Shown in pieces: positions 1-10,100 of a stretch of DNA of 64,000 bases. Source of the DNA: Haliclystus octoradiatus. Taxonomy: Eukaryota; Cnidaria; Staurozoa; Stauromedusae; Haliclystidae. The stretch's first letter is position 1, and each line of letters starts with the position of its first letter. The position numbers were made by a program, and so were the translations under genes. Location of the stretch: contig OU744447.1 of the NCBI GenBank assembly GCA_916610825.1, positions 27,168,561 through 27,232,560 of the forward strand, given 5' to 3'. Below the pieces are notes generated by a model, which did no database searches, was not told where the DNA came from, and saw only the letters and a program-made list of their open reading frames with translations.

Positions 1-5
1 ATAAA

Positions 6-123
6 GAATTGGGCACAGATTTAATCCTTCAAAACAACTATTTTGAAATTTGCAGTTTCTTGGGAATTCTATAATTTTATAGCATCGCAATTTCTTCTAT
101 GGACAAAGGGACTCCTCTATCGT
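6..123 (+). repeat. Monomer class A (example)
   Basis: 118 bp: first half 6-63, second half from GAATTC at 64. It is recognised by GGGCACAGATTTAATCC after the opening GAATT and by the second half ending CTCCTCTATCGT. It contains the inverted repeat CTATA-ATTT-TATAG at 69-82. Sub-variants occur across the array: GCAGTTTCTTGGG (usual after an S unit), GCTGTTTCTTGGG, TAGCTGTTTCTTGGG and AAGGTGTTTCTTG (usual after an L unit), and a 117-bp form lacking one base before AGCATCGC. Confidence 0.93.
69..82. repeat. Short AT-rich inverted repeat in monomer A
   Basis: CTATA-ATTT-TATAG, five-base arms and a four-base loop, in the second half of most A monomers. It is degraded in A copies with TATAATTTTTAG or TATAATTTTAAGC. 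Weak stem; may only reflect AT-rich composition. Confidence 0.6.
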
Positions 124-242
124 GAAATGCGCATTGCTGTCAAGATGGAAAATTGCTTTTCTGAATATTGTGGCTTCTTGGGAGTTCTGTAATGTTCCAA
201 ACGTCCTAAAGTGTTCTTTTGACAAATTGGCCTAATCAATAT
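124..242 (+). repeat. Monomer class B (example)
   Basis: 119 bp: 58 bp first half ending CTTCTTGG, then a 61 bp second half beginning GA(A/G)TTCTGTAATG. This copy has a few private bases (GAAATGCGC, GCTGTCAAG) shared with the copy at 7948. The second half holds the box TGTTCTTTTGACAAATTGGC, whose GACAA core is shared by all five classes. B exists as L-type and S-type, plus a rarer lineage carrying CACCATTCAAAATTG (38284, 52744, 55950, 58439 and 61649, approximate starts). Confidence 0.93.
213..232 (+). other. Conserved GACAA box in the second half-monomer (B example)
   Basis: TGTTCTTTTGACAAATTGGC in B corresponds to CTTTGGACAAACAGGC in C, GTTTCGACAAGCAGGCC in D, CTTTCGACAAACTGACC in E and CTATGGACAAAGGGGC in A. 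It is the best-preserved stretch across the five classes apart from the GAATT starts. A protein-binding role is possible but is only inference from conservation. Confidence 0.5.
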
Positions 243-361
243 GAATTGGGAATTATTTCAAAGCTTGTAAATAGCTCTTTAGAATTTTCCGGTCACTTTG
301 GAATAATGAAATGCATCAAGCATCACAGACTGTTCTTTGGACAAACATGCTTCATCATGAT
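243..361 (+). repeat. Monomer class C (example)
   Basis: 119 bp, found only in L units. It opens GAATTGGGAATTATTTC and contains AAGCTTGTAAATAGC; the second half runs from GAATAATG/GAATTATG to CATCATGAT with CTTTGGACAAACAGGC in the middle. A diverged lineage, with TTGTTTCAATGTTTG and ATTCCCGATCAC, appears in L units starting at 16010, 18143, 19684, 21817, 23358, 30354, 35333, 42080 and 47059. Confidence 0.93.
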
Positions 362-479
362 GAATTGCGCATTGTTTCAATGCGCTTAAATTTCTTCTCT
401 GTAATTTGCGGCTTCCTTGGAATTAGGGAATGTTTAAGCATCGCAAAGTGTTGTTTCGACAAGCAGGCCCCAATATAGA
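362..479 (+). repeat. Monomer class D (example)
   Basis: 118 bp, found only in L units, always between C and E. It begins with a 19-bp perfect hairpin sequence (367-385). Its second half starts GAATTAGGGAATG and carries GTTTCGACAAGCAGGCC. In the diverged lineage accompanying variant C, D begins like an E monomer (CAATGCTTGTAAATTTC), which supports D and E being sister monomers. Confidence 0.93.
367..385. repeat. Perfect 8-bp-arm inverted repeat at the start of monomer D
   Basis: GCGCATTG-TTT-CAATGCGC, arms 367-374 and 378-385 with a 3-nt loop. Many D monomers keep it. Some carry GCAC in the right arm, and one lineage has lost a base in the left arm (GCGCATATTTC, for example near 33206, 34153, 37235, 44933, 45880, 48960 and 50499). 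E monomers in S units keep a shorter 6-bp version (GCATTG/CAATGC). Confidence 0.85.
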
Positions 480-598
480 GAATTGCACATTGTTTCAATG
501 CTTGTAAATGGCTTTTCTGTTATTTGCAATTTCTTTGGAATTAAGAAATATTCTAAGCAAGGCAAAGAGCTCTTTCGACAAACTGACCTCTCTACAGA
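480..598 (+). repeat. Monomer class E (example)
   Basis: 119 bp, the closing monomer of both L and S units. The second half begins GAATTAAG (L type) or GAAATAAG (S type) and holds the 12-bp palindrome AAAGAGCTCTTT (564-575 here). The E/A boundary normally forms a second palindrome, CTCTATAGAG; this copy reads CTCTACAGAG. The GAGCTC occurs about once per unit, so one cutter site would report unit lengths of about 356 and 593 bp. Confidence 0.93.
564..575. repeat. 12-bp perfect palindrome in monomer E
   Basis: AAAGAGCTCTTT is its own reverse complement and recurs in nearly every E monomer, in both L and S units, although the flanking bases differ (TTTCGAC, TTTCCAC, TTTACAC). It is broken in a few places, for example GAGCTAATT near 55798 and 61493, and GACCTCTTT in L units starting at 32844, 33792, 44570 and 45518. 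Confidence 0.85.
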
Positions 599-944
599 GA
601 ATTGGGCACAGATTTAATCCTTCAAAACAACTATTTTGAAATTTGCTGTTTCTTGGGAATTCTATAATTTTTAGCATCGCAATTTCTTCTATGGACAAAG
701 GGGCTCCTCTATCGTGAATTGCCTATTGCTTCCAAGATGGAAAATTGCTTTTCTAAAATTTGCGGCTTCTTGGGAATTCTGTAATGTTTCAAACGTCCTA
801 TAGTGTTCTTTTGACAAATTGGCCTAATCAATATGAATTGCGCATTGTTTCAATGCTTGTAAATGGCTTTTCTGTAATTTGCAATTTCTTTGGAATTAAG
901 AAATATTCTAAGCAAGGCAAAGAGCTCTTTCGACAAACTGACCT

Positions 945-954
945 CTCTATAGAG
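945..954. repeat. 10-bp palindrome at the E/A monomer boundary
   Basis: CTCTATAGAG spans the end of E and first base of A. It recurs at most unit boundaries, 13 bp or so downstream of the 12-bp palindrome, so each unit boundary carries two dyads close together. Variants include CTCTACAGAG and CTCTATAAAG. Confidence 0.8.
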
Positions 955-3900
955 AATTGGGCACAGATTTAATCCTTCAAAACAACTATTTTGAAATAAG
1001 GTGTTTCTTGAAAATTCTATAATTTTATAGCATCGCAATGTCTTCTATGGACAAAGGGGCTCCTCTATCGTGAATTGCGCATTGCTTCCAAGATTGAAAA
1101 TTGCTTTTCTGAATATTGTGGCTTCTTGGGAATTCTGTAATGTTCCAAACGTCCTAGAGTGTTCTTTTGACAAATTGGCCTAATCAATATGAATTGGGAA
1201 TTATTTCAAAGCTTGTAAATAGCTCTTTAGAAATTTCCGGTCACTTTGGAATTATGAAATGCATCAAACATCACAGACTGTTCTTTGGACAAACAGGCTT
1301 CATCATGATGAATTGCGCATTGTTTCAATGCACTTAAATTTCTTCTCTGTAATTTGCGGCTTCGTTGGAATTAGGGAATGTTTAAGCATCGCAAAGTGTT
1401 GTTTCGACAAGCAGGCCTCAATATAGAGAATTGCACATTGTTTCAATGCTTGTAAATGGCTTTTCTGTTATTTGCAATTTCTTTGGAATTAAGAAATATT
1501 CTAAGCAAGGCAAAGAGCTCTTTCGACAAACTGACCTCTCTACAGAGAATTGGGCACAGATTTAATCCTTCAAAACAACTATTTTGAAATTTGCTGTTTC
1601 TTGGGAATTCTATAATTTTTAGCATCGCAATTTCTTCTATGGACAAAGGGGCTCCTCTATCGTGAATTGCCTATTGCTTCCAAGATGGAAAATTGCTTTT
1701 CTAAAATTTGCGGCTTCTTGGGAATTCTGTAATGTTTCAAACGTCCTATAGTGTTCTTTTGACAAATTGGCCTAATCAATATGAATTGCTCATTGTTTCA
1801 ATGCTTGTAAATGGCTTTTCTGTAATTTGCAATTTCTTCGGAAATAAGAAATATTCTAAGCAAGGCAAAGAGCTCTTTCCACAAACTGATCTCTCTATAG
1901 AGAATTGGGCACAGATTTAATCCTTCAAAACAACTATTTTGAAATTTGCAGTTTCATGGGAATTCTATAATTTTATAGCATCGCAATTTCTTCTATGGAC
2001 AAAGGGGCTCCTCTATCGTGAATTGCGCATTGCTTCCAAGATGGAAAATTGCTTTTCTGAATATTGTGGCTTCTTGGGAATTCTGTAATGTTCCAAACGT
2101 CCTAGAGTGATCTTTTGACAAATTGGCCTAATCAATATGAATTGGGAATTATTTCAAAGCTTGTAAATAGCTCTTTAGAAATTTCCGGTCACTTTGCAAT
2201 TATGGAATGCATCAAGCATCACAGACTGTTCTTTGGACAAACAGGCTTCATCATGATGAATTGCGCATTGTTTCAATGCGCTTAAATTTCTTCTCTGAAA
2301 TTTGCGGCTTCCTTGGAATTAGGGAATGTTTAAGCATCGCAAAGTGTTGTTTCGACAAGCAGGCCTCAATATAGAGAATTGCACATTCTTTCAATGCTTG
2401 TAAATGGCTTTTCTGTTATTTGCAATTTCTTTGGAATTAAGAAATATTCTAAGCAAGGCAAAGAGCTCTTTCGACAAATTGACCTCTCTATAGAGAATTG
2501 GGCACAGATTTAATCCTTCAAAACAACTATTTTGAAATAAGGTGTTTCTTGAAAATTCTATAATTTTATAGCATCGCAATGTCTTCTATGGACAAAGGGG
2601 CTCCTCTATCGTGAATTGCGCATTGCTTCCAAGATTGAAAATTGCTTTTCTGAATATTGTGGCTTCTTGGGAATTCTGTAATGTTCCAAACGTCCTAGAG
2701 TGTTCTTTTGACAAATTGGCCTAATCAATATGAATTGGGAATTATTTCAAAGCTTGTAAATAGCTCTTTAGAAATTTCCGGTCACTTTGGAATTATGAAA
2801 TGCATCAAACATCACAGACTGTTCTTTGGACAAACAGGCTTCATCATGATGAATTGCGCATTGTTTCAATGCACTTAAATTTCTTCTCTGTAATTTGCGG
2901 CTTCGTTGGAATTAGGGAATGTTTAAGCATCGCAAAGTGTTGTTTCGACAAGCAGGCCTCAATATAGAGAATTGCACATTGTTTCAATGCTTGTAAATGG
3001 CTTTTCTGTTATTTGCAATTTCTTTGGAATTAAGAAATATTCTAAGCAAGGCAAAGAGCTCTTTCGACAAACTGACCTCTCTACAGAGAATTGGGCACAG
3101 ATTTAATCCTTCAAAACAACTATTTTGAAATTTGCTGTTTCTTGGGAATTCTATAATTTTTAGCATCGCAATTTCTTCTATGGACAAAGGGGCTCCTCTA
3201 TCGTGAATTGCCTATTGCTTCCAAGATGGAAAATTGCTTTTCTAAAATTTGCGGCTTCTTGGGAATTCTGTAATGTTTCAAACGTCCTATAGTGTTCTTT
3301 TGACAAATTGGCCTAATCAATATGAATTGCGCATTGTTTCAATGCTTGTAAATGGCTTTTCTGTAATTTGCAATTTCTTCGGAAATAAGAAATATTCTAA
3401 GCAAGGCAAAGAGCTCTTTCCACAAACTGATCTCTCTATAGAGAATTGGGCACAGATTTAATCCTTCAAAACAACTATTTTGAAATTTGCAGTTTCATGG
3501 GAATTCTATAATTTTATAGCATCGCAATTTCTTCTATGGACAAAGGAGCTCCTCTATCGTGAATTGCGCATTGCTTCCAAGATGGAAAATTGCTTTTCTG
3601 AATATTGTGGCTTCTTGGGAATTCTGTAATGTTCCAAACGTCCTAGAGTGATCTTTTGACAAATTGGCCTAATCAATATGAATTGGGAATTATTTCAAAG
3701 CTTGTAAATAGCTCTTTAGAAATTTCCGGTCACTTTGCAATTATGGAATGCATCAAGCATCACAGACTGTTCTTTGGACAAACAGGCTTCATCATGATGA
3801 ATTGCGCATTGTTTCAATGCGCTTAAATTTCTTCTCTGAAATTTGCGTCTTCCTTGGAATTAGGGAATGTTTAAGCATCGCAAAGTGTTGTTTCGACAAG

Positions 3901-6900
3901 CAGGCCTCAATATAGAGAATTGCACATTCTTTCAATGCTTGTAAATGGCTTTTCTGTTATTTGCAATTTCTTTGGAATTAAGAAATATTCTAAGCAAGGC
4001 AAAGAGCTCTTTCGACAAACTGACCTCTCTATAGAGAATTGGGCACAGATTTAATCCTTCAAAACAACTATTTTGAAATAAGGTGTTTCTTGAAAATTCT
4101 ATAATTTTATAGCATCGCAATGTCTTCTATGGACAAAGGGGCTCCTCTATCGTGAATTGCGCATTGCTTCCAAGATTGAAAATTGCTTTTCTGAATATTG
4201 TGGCTTCTTGGGAATTCTGTAATGTTCCAAACGTCCTAGAGTGTTCTTTTGACAAATTGGCCTAATCAATATGAATTGGGAATTATTTCAAAGCTTGTAA
4301 ATAGCTCTTTAGAAATTTCCGGTCACTTTGGAATTATGAAATGCATCAAACATCACAGACTGTTCTTTGGACAAACAGGCTTCATCATGATGAATTGCGC
4401 ATTGTTTCAATGCACTTAAATTTCTTCTCTGTAATTTGCGGCTTCGTTGGAATTAGGGAATGTTTAAGCATCGCAAAGTGTTGTTTCGACAAGCAGGCCT
4501 CAATATAGAGAATTGCACATTGTTTCAATGCTTGTAAATGGCTTTTCTGTTATTTGCAATTTCTTTGGAATTAAGAAATATTCTAAGCAAGGCAAAGAGC
4601 TCTTTCGACAAACTGACCTCTCTACAGAGAATTGGGCACAGATTTAATCCTTCAAAACAACTATTTTGAAATTTGCTGTTTCTTGGGAATTCTATAATTT
4701 TTAGCATCGCAATTTCTTCTATGGACAAAGGGGCTCCTCTATCGTGAATTGCCTATTGCTTCCAAGATGGAAAATTGCTTTTCTAAAATTTGCGGCTTCT
4801 TGGGAATTCTGTAATGTTTCAAACGTCCTATAGTGTTCTTTTGACAAATTGGCCTAATCAATATGAATTGCGCATTGTTTCAATGCTTGTAAATGGCTTT
4901 TCTGTAATTTGCAATTTCTTCGGAAATAAGAAATATTCTAAGCAAGGCAAAGAGCTCTTTCCACAAACTGATCTCTCTATAGAGAATTGGGCACAGATTT
5001 AATCCTTCAAAACAACTATTTTGAAATTTGCAGTTTCATGGGAATTCTATAATTTTATAGCATCGCAATTTCTTCTATGGACAAAGGGGCTCCTCTATCG
5101 TGAATTGCGCATTGCTTCCAAGATGGAAAATTGCTTTTCTGAATATTGTGGCTTCTTGGGAATTCTGTAATGTTCCAAACGTCCTAGAGTGATCTTTTGA
5201 CAAATTGGCCTAATCAATATGAATTGGGAATTATTTCAAAGCTTGTAAATAGCTCTTTAGAAATTTCCGGTCACTTTGCAATTATGGAATGCATCAAGCA
5301 TAACAGACTGTTCTTTGGACAAACAGGCTTCATCATGATGAATTGCGCATTGTTTCAATGCGCTTAAATTTCTTCTCTGAAATTTGCGGCTTCCTTGGAA
5401 TTAGGGAATGTTTAAGCATCGCAAAGTGTTGTTTCGACAAGCAGGCCTCAATATAGAGAATTGCACATTCTTTCAATGCTTGTAAATGGCTTTTCTGTTA
5501 TTTGCAATTTCTTTGGAATTAAGAAATATTCTAAGCAAGGCAAAGAGCTCTTTCGACAAATTGACCTCTCTATAGAGAATTGGGCACAGATTTAATCCTT
5601 CAAAACAACTATTTTGAAATAAGGTGTTTCTTGAAAATTCTATAATTTTATAGCATCGCAATGTCTTCTATGGACAAAGGGGCTCCTCTATCGTGAATTG
5701 CGCATTGCTTCCAAGATTGAAAATTGCTTTTCTGAATATTGTGGCTTCTTGGGAATTCTGTAATGTTCCAAACGTCCTAGAGTGTTCTTTTGACAAATTG
5801 GCCTAATCAATATGAATTGGGAATTATTTCAAAGCTTGTAAATAGCTCTTTAGAAATTTCCGGTCACTTTGGAATTATGAAATGCATCAAACATCACAGA
5901 CTGTTCTTTGGACAAACAGGCTTCATCATGATGAATTGCGCATTGTTTCAATGCACTTAAATTTCTTCTCTGTAATTTGCGGCTTCGTTGGAATTAGGGA
6001 ATGTTTAAGCATCGCAAAGTGTTGTTTCGACAAGCAGGCCTCAATATAGAGAATTGCACATTGTTTCAATGCTTGTAAATGGCTTTTCTGTTATTTGCAA
6101 TTTCTTTGGAATTAAGAAATATTCTAAGCAAGGCAAAGAGCTCTTTCGACAAACTGACCTCTCTACAGAGAATTGGGCACAGATTTAATCCTTCAAAACA
6201 ACTATTTTGAAATTTGCTGTTTCTTGGGAATTCTATAATTTTTAGCATCGCAATTTCTTCTATGGACAAAGGGGCTCCTCTATCGTGAATTGCCTATTGC
6301 TTCCAAGATGGAAAATTGCTTTTCTAAAATTTGCGGCTTCTTGGGAATTCTGTAATGTTTCAAACGTCCTATAGTGTTCTTTTGACAAATTGGCCTAATC
6401 AATATGAATTGCGCATTGTTTCAATGCTTGTAAATGGCTTTTCTGTAATTTGCAATTTCTTCGGAAATAAGAAATATTCTAAGCAAGGCAAAGAGCTCTT
6501 TCCACAAACTGATCTCTCTATAGAGAATTGGGCACAGATTTAATCCTTCAAAACAACTATTTTGAAATTTGCAGTTTCATGGGAATTCTATAATTTTATA
6601 GCATCGCAATTTCTTCTATGGACAAAGGAGCTCCTCTATCGTGAATTGCGCATTGCTTCCAAGATGGAAAATTGCTTTTCTGAATATTGTGGCTTCTTGG
6701 GAATTCTGTAATGTTCCAAACGTCCTAGAGTGATCTTTTGACAAATTGGCCTAATCAATATGAATTGGGAATTATTTCAAAGCTTGTAAATAGCTCTTTA
6801 GAAATTTCCGGTCACTTTGCAATTATGGAATGCATCAAGCATCACAGACTGTTCTTTGGACAAACAGGCTTCATCATGATGAATTGCGCATTGTTTCAAT

Positions 6901-7117
6901 GCGCTTAAATTTCTTCTCTGAAATTTGCGGCTTCCTTGGAATTAGGGAATGTTTAAGCATCGCAAAGTGTTGTTTCGACAAGCAGGCCTCAATATAGAGA
7001 ATTGCACATTCTTTCAATGCTTGTAAATGGCTTTTCTGTTATTTGCAATTTCTTTGGAATTAAGAAATATTCTAAGCAAGGCAAAGAGCTCTTTCGACAA
7101 ACTGACCTCTCTATAGA
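954..7117. repeat. Four tandem copies of L-S-L (1541 bp), arranged as two 3082-bp dimers
   Basis: Copies start at 954, 2495, 4036 and 5577. Unit starts: 954 L, 1547 S, 1902 L; 2495 L, 3088 S, 3443 L; 4036 L, 4629 S, 4984 L; 5577 L, 6170 S, 6525 L. The first L of each copy opens with the A variant AAGGTGTTTCTTG and B variant AGATTGAAAATTG; the last L has GCAGTTTCATGGG and GAGTGATC. Two alternating versions are visible: copies 1 and 3 have AAAGGGGCTCC in the last L and AAATTGACC in its E, copies 2 and 4 have AAAGGAGCTCC and AAACTGACC. Differences within a version are few by eye (GCTCATTG at 1786, CATAACAG near 5299, GCGTC near 3846). Confidence 0.93.
1547..1901 (+). repeat. Reference S unit (A-B-E three-monomer HOR)
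   Basis: Three-monomer unit: A 1547-1663 (117 bp, lacking one base in the TATAATTTTTAG stretch), B 1664-1782, E 1783-1901. B runs directly into E at AATATGAATTGC, so the C-D pair (237 bp) is absent. S-type B reads CTAAAATTTGCGG and GTTTCAAACGTCCTATAG. S-type E reads GTAATTTGC, GGAAATAAG and TTTCCAC or TTTACAC. These differ from the L versions at many fixed positions, so S units form their own homogenised family. Other S units are 355-356 bp, and 360 bp at 55829 and 61528. Confidence 0.95.
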
Positions 7118-10100
7118 GAATTGGGCACAGATTTAATCCTTCAAAACAACTATTTTGAAATAAGGTGTTTCTTGAAAATTCTATAATTTTATAGCATCGC
7201 AATGTCTTCTATGGACAAAGGGGCTCCTATATCGTGAATTGCGCATTGCTTCCAAGATGGAAAATTGCTTTTCTAAAATTTGCGGCTTCTTGGGAATTCT
7301 GTAATGTTTCAAACGTCCTATAGTGTTCTTTTGACAAATTGGCCTAATCAATATGAATTGCGCATTGTTTCACTGCATGTAAATGGCTTTTCTGTAATTT
7401 GCAATTTCTTTGGAAATAAGAAATATTCTAAGCAAGGAAAAGAGCTCTTTACACAAACTGACCTCTCTATAGAGAATTGGGCACAGATTTAATCCTTCAA
7501 AACAACAATTTGGAAATTTGCAGTTTCTTGGGAATTCTATAATTTTATAGCATCGCAATTTCTTCTATGGACAAAGGGGCTCCTCTATCGTGAATTGCGC
7601 ATTGCTTCCAAGATGGAAAATTACTTTTCTGAATATTGTGGCTTCTTGGGAATTCTGTAATGTTTCAAACGTCCTATAGTGTTCTTATGACAAATTGGCC
7701 TAATCAATATGAATTGCGCATTGTTTCAATGCTTGTAAATGGCTTTTCTGTAATTTGCAATTTCTTTGGAAATAAGAAATATTCTAAGCAAGGCAAAGAG
7801 CTCTTTCCACAAACTGACCTCTCTATAGAGAATTGGGCACAGATTTAATCCTTCAAAACAACTATTTTGAAATTTGCAGTTTCTTGGGAATTCTATAATT
7901 TTATAGCATCGCAATTTCTTCTATGGACAAAGGGACTCCTCTATCGTGAAATGCGCATTGCTGTCAAGATGGAAAATTGCTTTTCTGAATATTGTGGCTT
8001 CTTGGGAGTTCTGTAATGTTCCAAACGTCCTAAAGTGTTCTTTTGACAAATTGGCCTAATCAATATGAATTGGGAATTATTTCAAAGCTTGTAAATAGCT
8101 CTTTAGAAATTTCCGGTCACTTTGGAATAATGAAATGCATCAAGCATCACAGACTGTTCTTTGGACAAACATGCTTCATCATGATGAATTGCGCATTGTT
8201 TCAATGCGCTTAAATTTCTTCTCTGTAATTTGCGGCTTCCTTGGAATTAGGGAATGTTTAAGCATCGCAAAGTGTTGTTTCGACAAGCAGGCCCCAATAT
8301 AGAGAATTGCACATTGTTTCAATGCTTGTAAATGGCTTTTCTGTTATTTGCAATTTCTTTGGAATTAAGAAATATTCTAAGCAAGGCAAAGAGCTCTTTC
8401 GACAAACTGACCTCTCTACAGAGAATTGGGCACAGATTTAATCCTTCAAAACAACTATTTTGAAATTTGCTGTTTCTTGGGAATTCTATAATTTTTAGCA
8501 TCGCAATTTCTTCTATGGACAAAGGGGCTCCTCTATCGTGAATTGCCTATTGCTTCCAAGATGGAAAATTGCTTTTCTAAAATTTGCGGCTTCTTGGGAA
8601 TTCTGTAATGTTTCAAACGTCCTATAGTGTTCTTTTGACAAATTGGCCTAATCAATATGAATTGCGCATTGTTTCAATGCTTGTAAATGGCTTTTCTGTA
8701 ATTTGCAATTTCTTCGGAAATAAGAAATATTCTAAGCAAGGCAAAGAGCTCTTTCCACAAACTGATCTCTCTATAGAGAATTGGGCACAGATTTAATCCT
8801 TCAAAACAACTATTTTGAAATTTGCAGTTTCATGGGAATTCTATAATTTTATAGCATCGCAATTTCTTCTATGGACAAAGGGGCTCCTCTATCGTGAATT
8901 GCGCATTGCTTCCAAGATGGAAAATTGCTTTTCTGAATATTGTGGCTTCTTGGGAATTCTGTAATGTTCCAAACGTCCTAGAGTGATCTTTTGACAAATT
9001 GGCCTAATCAATATGAATTGGGAATTATTTCAAAGCTTGTAAATAGCTCTTTAGAAATTTCCGGTCACTTTGCAATTATGGAATGCATCAAGCATCACAG
9101 ACTGTTCTTTGGACAAACAGGCTTCATCATGATGAATTGCGCATTGTTTCAATGCGCTTAAATTTCTTCTCTGAAATTTGCGTCTTCCTTGGAATTAGGG
9201 AATGTTTAAGCATCGCAAAGTGTTGTTTCGACAAGCAGGCCTCAATATAGAGAATTGCACATTCTTTCAATGCTTGTAAATGGCTTTTCTGTTATTTGCA
9301 ATTTCTTTGGAATTAAGAAATATTCTAAGCAAGGCAAAGAGCTCTTTCGACAAACTGACCTCTCTATAGAGAATTGGGCACAGATTTAATCCTTCAAAAC
9401 AACTATTTTGAAATAAGGTGTTTCTTGAAAATTCTATAATTTTATAGCATCGCAATGTCTTCTATGGACAAAGGGGCTCCTCTATCGTGAATTGCGCATT
9501 GCTTCCAAGATTGAAAATTGCTTTTCTGAATATTGCGGCTTCTTGGGAATTCTGTAATGTTTCAAACGTCCTATAGTGTTCTTTTGACAAATTGGCCTAA
9601 TCAATATGAATTGGGAATTATTTCAAAGCTTGTAAATAGCTCTTTAGAAATTTCCGGTCACTTTGGAATTATGAAATGCATCAAACATCACAGACTGTTC
9701 TTTGGACAAACAGGCTTCATCATGATGAATTGCGCATTGTTTCAATGCACTTAAATTTCTTCTCTGTAATTTGCGGCTTCGTTGGAATTAGGGAATGTTT
9801 AAGCATCGCAAAGTGTTGTTTCGACAAGCAGGCCTCAATATAGAGAATTGCACATTGTTTCAATGCTTGTAAATGGCTTTTCTGTTATTTGCAATTTCTT
9901 TGGAATTAAGAAATATTCTAAGCAAGGCAAAGAGCTCTTTCGACAAACTGACCTCTCTACAGAGAATTGGGCACAGATTTAATCCTTCAAAACAACTATT
10001 TTGAAATTTGCTGTTTCTTGGGAATTCTATAATTTTTAGCATCGCAATTTCTTCTATGGACAAAGGGGCTCCTCTATCGTGAATTGCCTATTGCTTCCAA

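Larger units (their letters stand above)
6..598 (+). repeat. Reference L unit (A-B-C-D-E five-monomer HOR)
   Basis: First complete five-monomer unit: A 6-123, B 124-242, C 243-361, D 362-479, E 480-598. L units elsewhere are 592-593 bp (597 at 60931). L-type B typically reads CTGAATATTGTGG and then GTTCCAAACGTCCTAGAG. L-type E reads GCACATTG, CTGTTATTTGC, GGAATTAAG and TTTCGAC. HindIII-type AAGCTT (in C) and AGGCCT (in D) occur in L units only. This copy and the monomers after it match the unit at 7830 with an offset of 7824, sharing rare bases such as GCCCCAATATAG at the D/E boundary. Confidence 0.95.
1..953. repeat. Left edge: end of one unit, then L (6) and hybrid S (599)
   Basis: Positions 1-5 are the tail of an E monomer. 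L at 6-598 and the start of S at 599 match 7830 onward (offset 7824), so the left edge is a further copy of part of the 7.1-8.8 kb block. The S unit at 599-953 (A 599-715, B 716-834, E 835-953) has a hybrid E: its first half is S-like (GCGCATTG, GTAATTTGC), but its second half is L-like (GGAATTAAG, TTTCGAC). Confidence 0.85.

Noticed and set aside
69-82. TATA-like promoter in monomer A
   Set aside because: CTATAATTTTATAG occurs in nearly every A and is part of a weak AT-rich dyad; nothing downstream is a gene, and no other promoter element is seen.
569-586. CENP-B-box-like TTCGACAAACTGACC in monomer E
   Set aside because: The TTCG....A part fits the mammalian box, but the required CGGG part does not (GACC), and many copies have TTCC or TTAC in place of TTCG. 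Similarity is no better than chance for a short motif.
760-972. A roughly 70-codon plus-strand frame across B-E-A in many S units
   Set aside because: It appears wherever B joins E directly and stops at the same base in A. Conservation follows the DNA repeat, and the opposite strand is open too. No ribosome-binding or splice context supports it.
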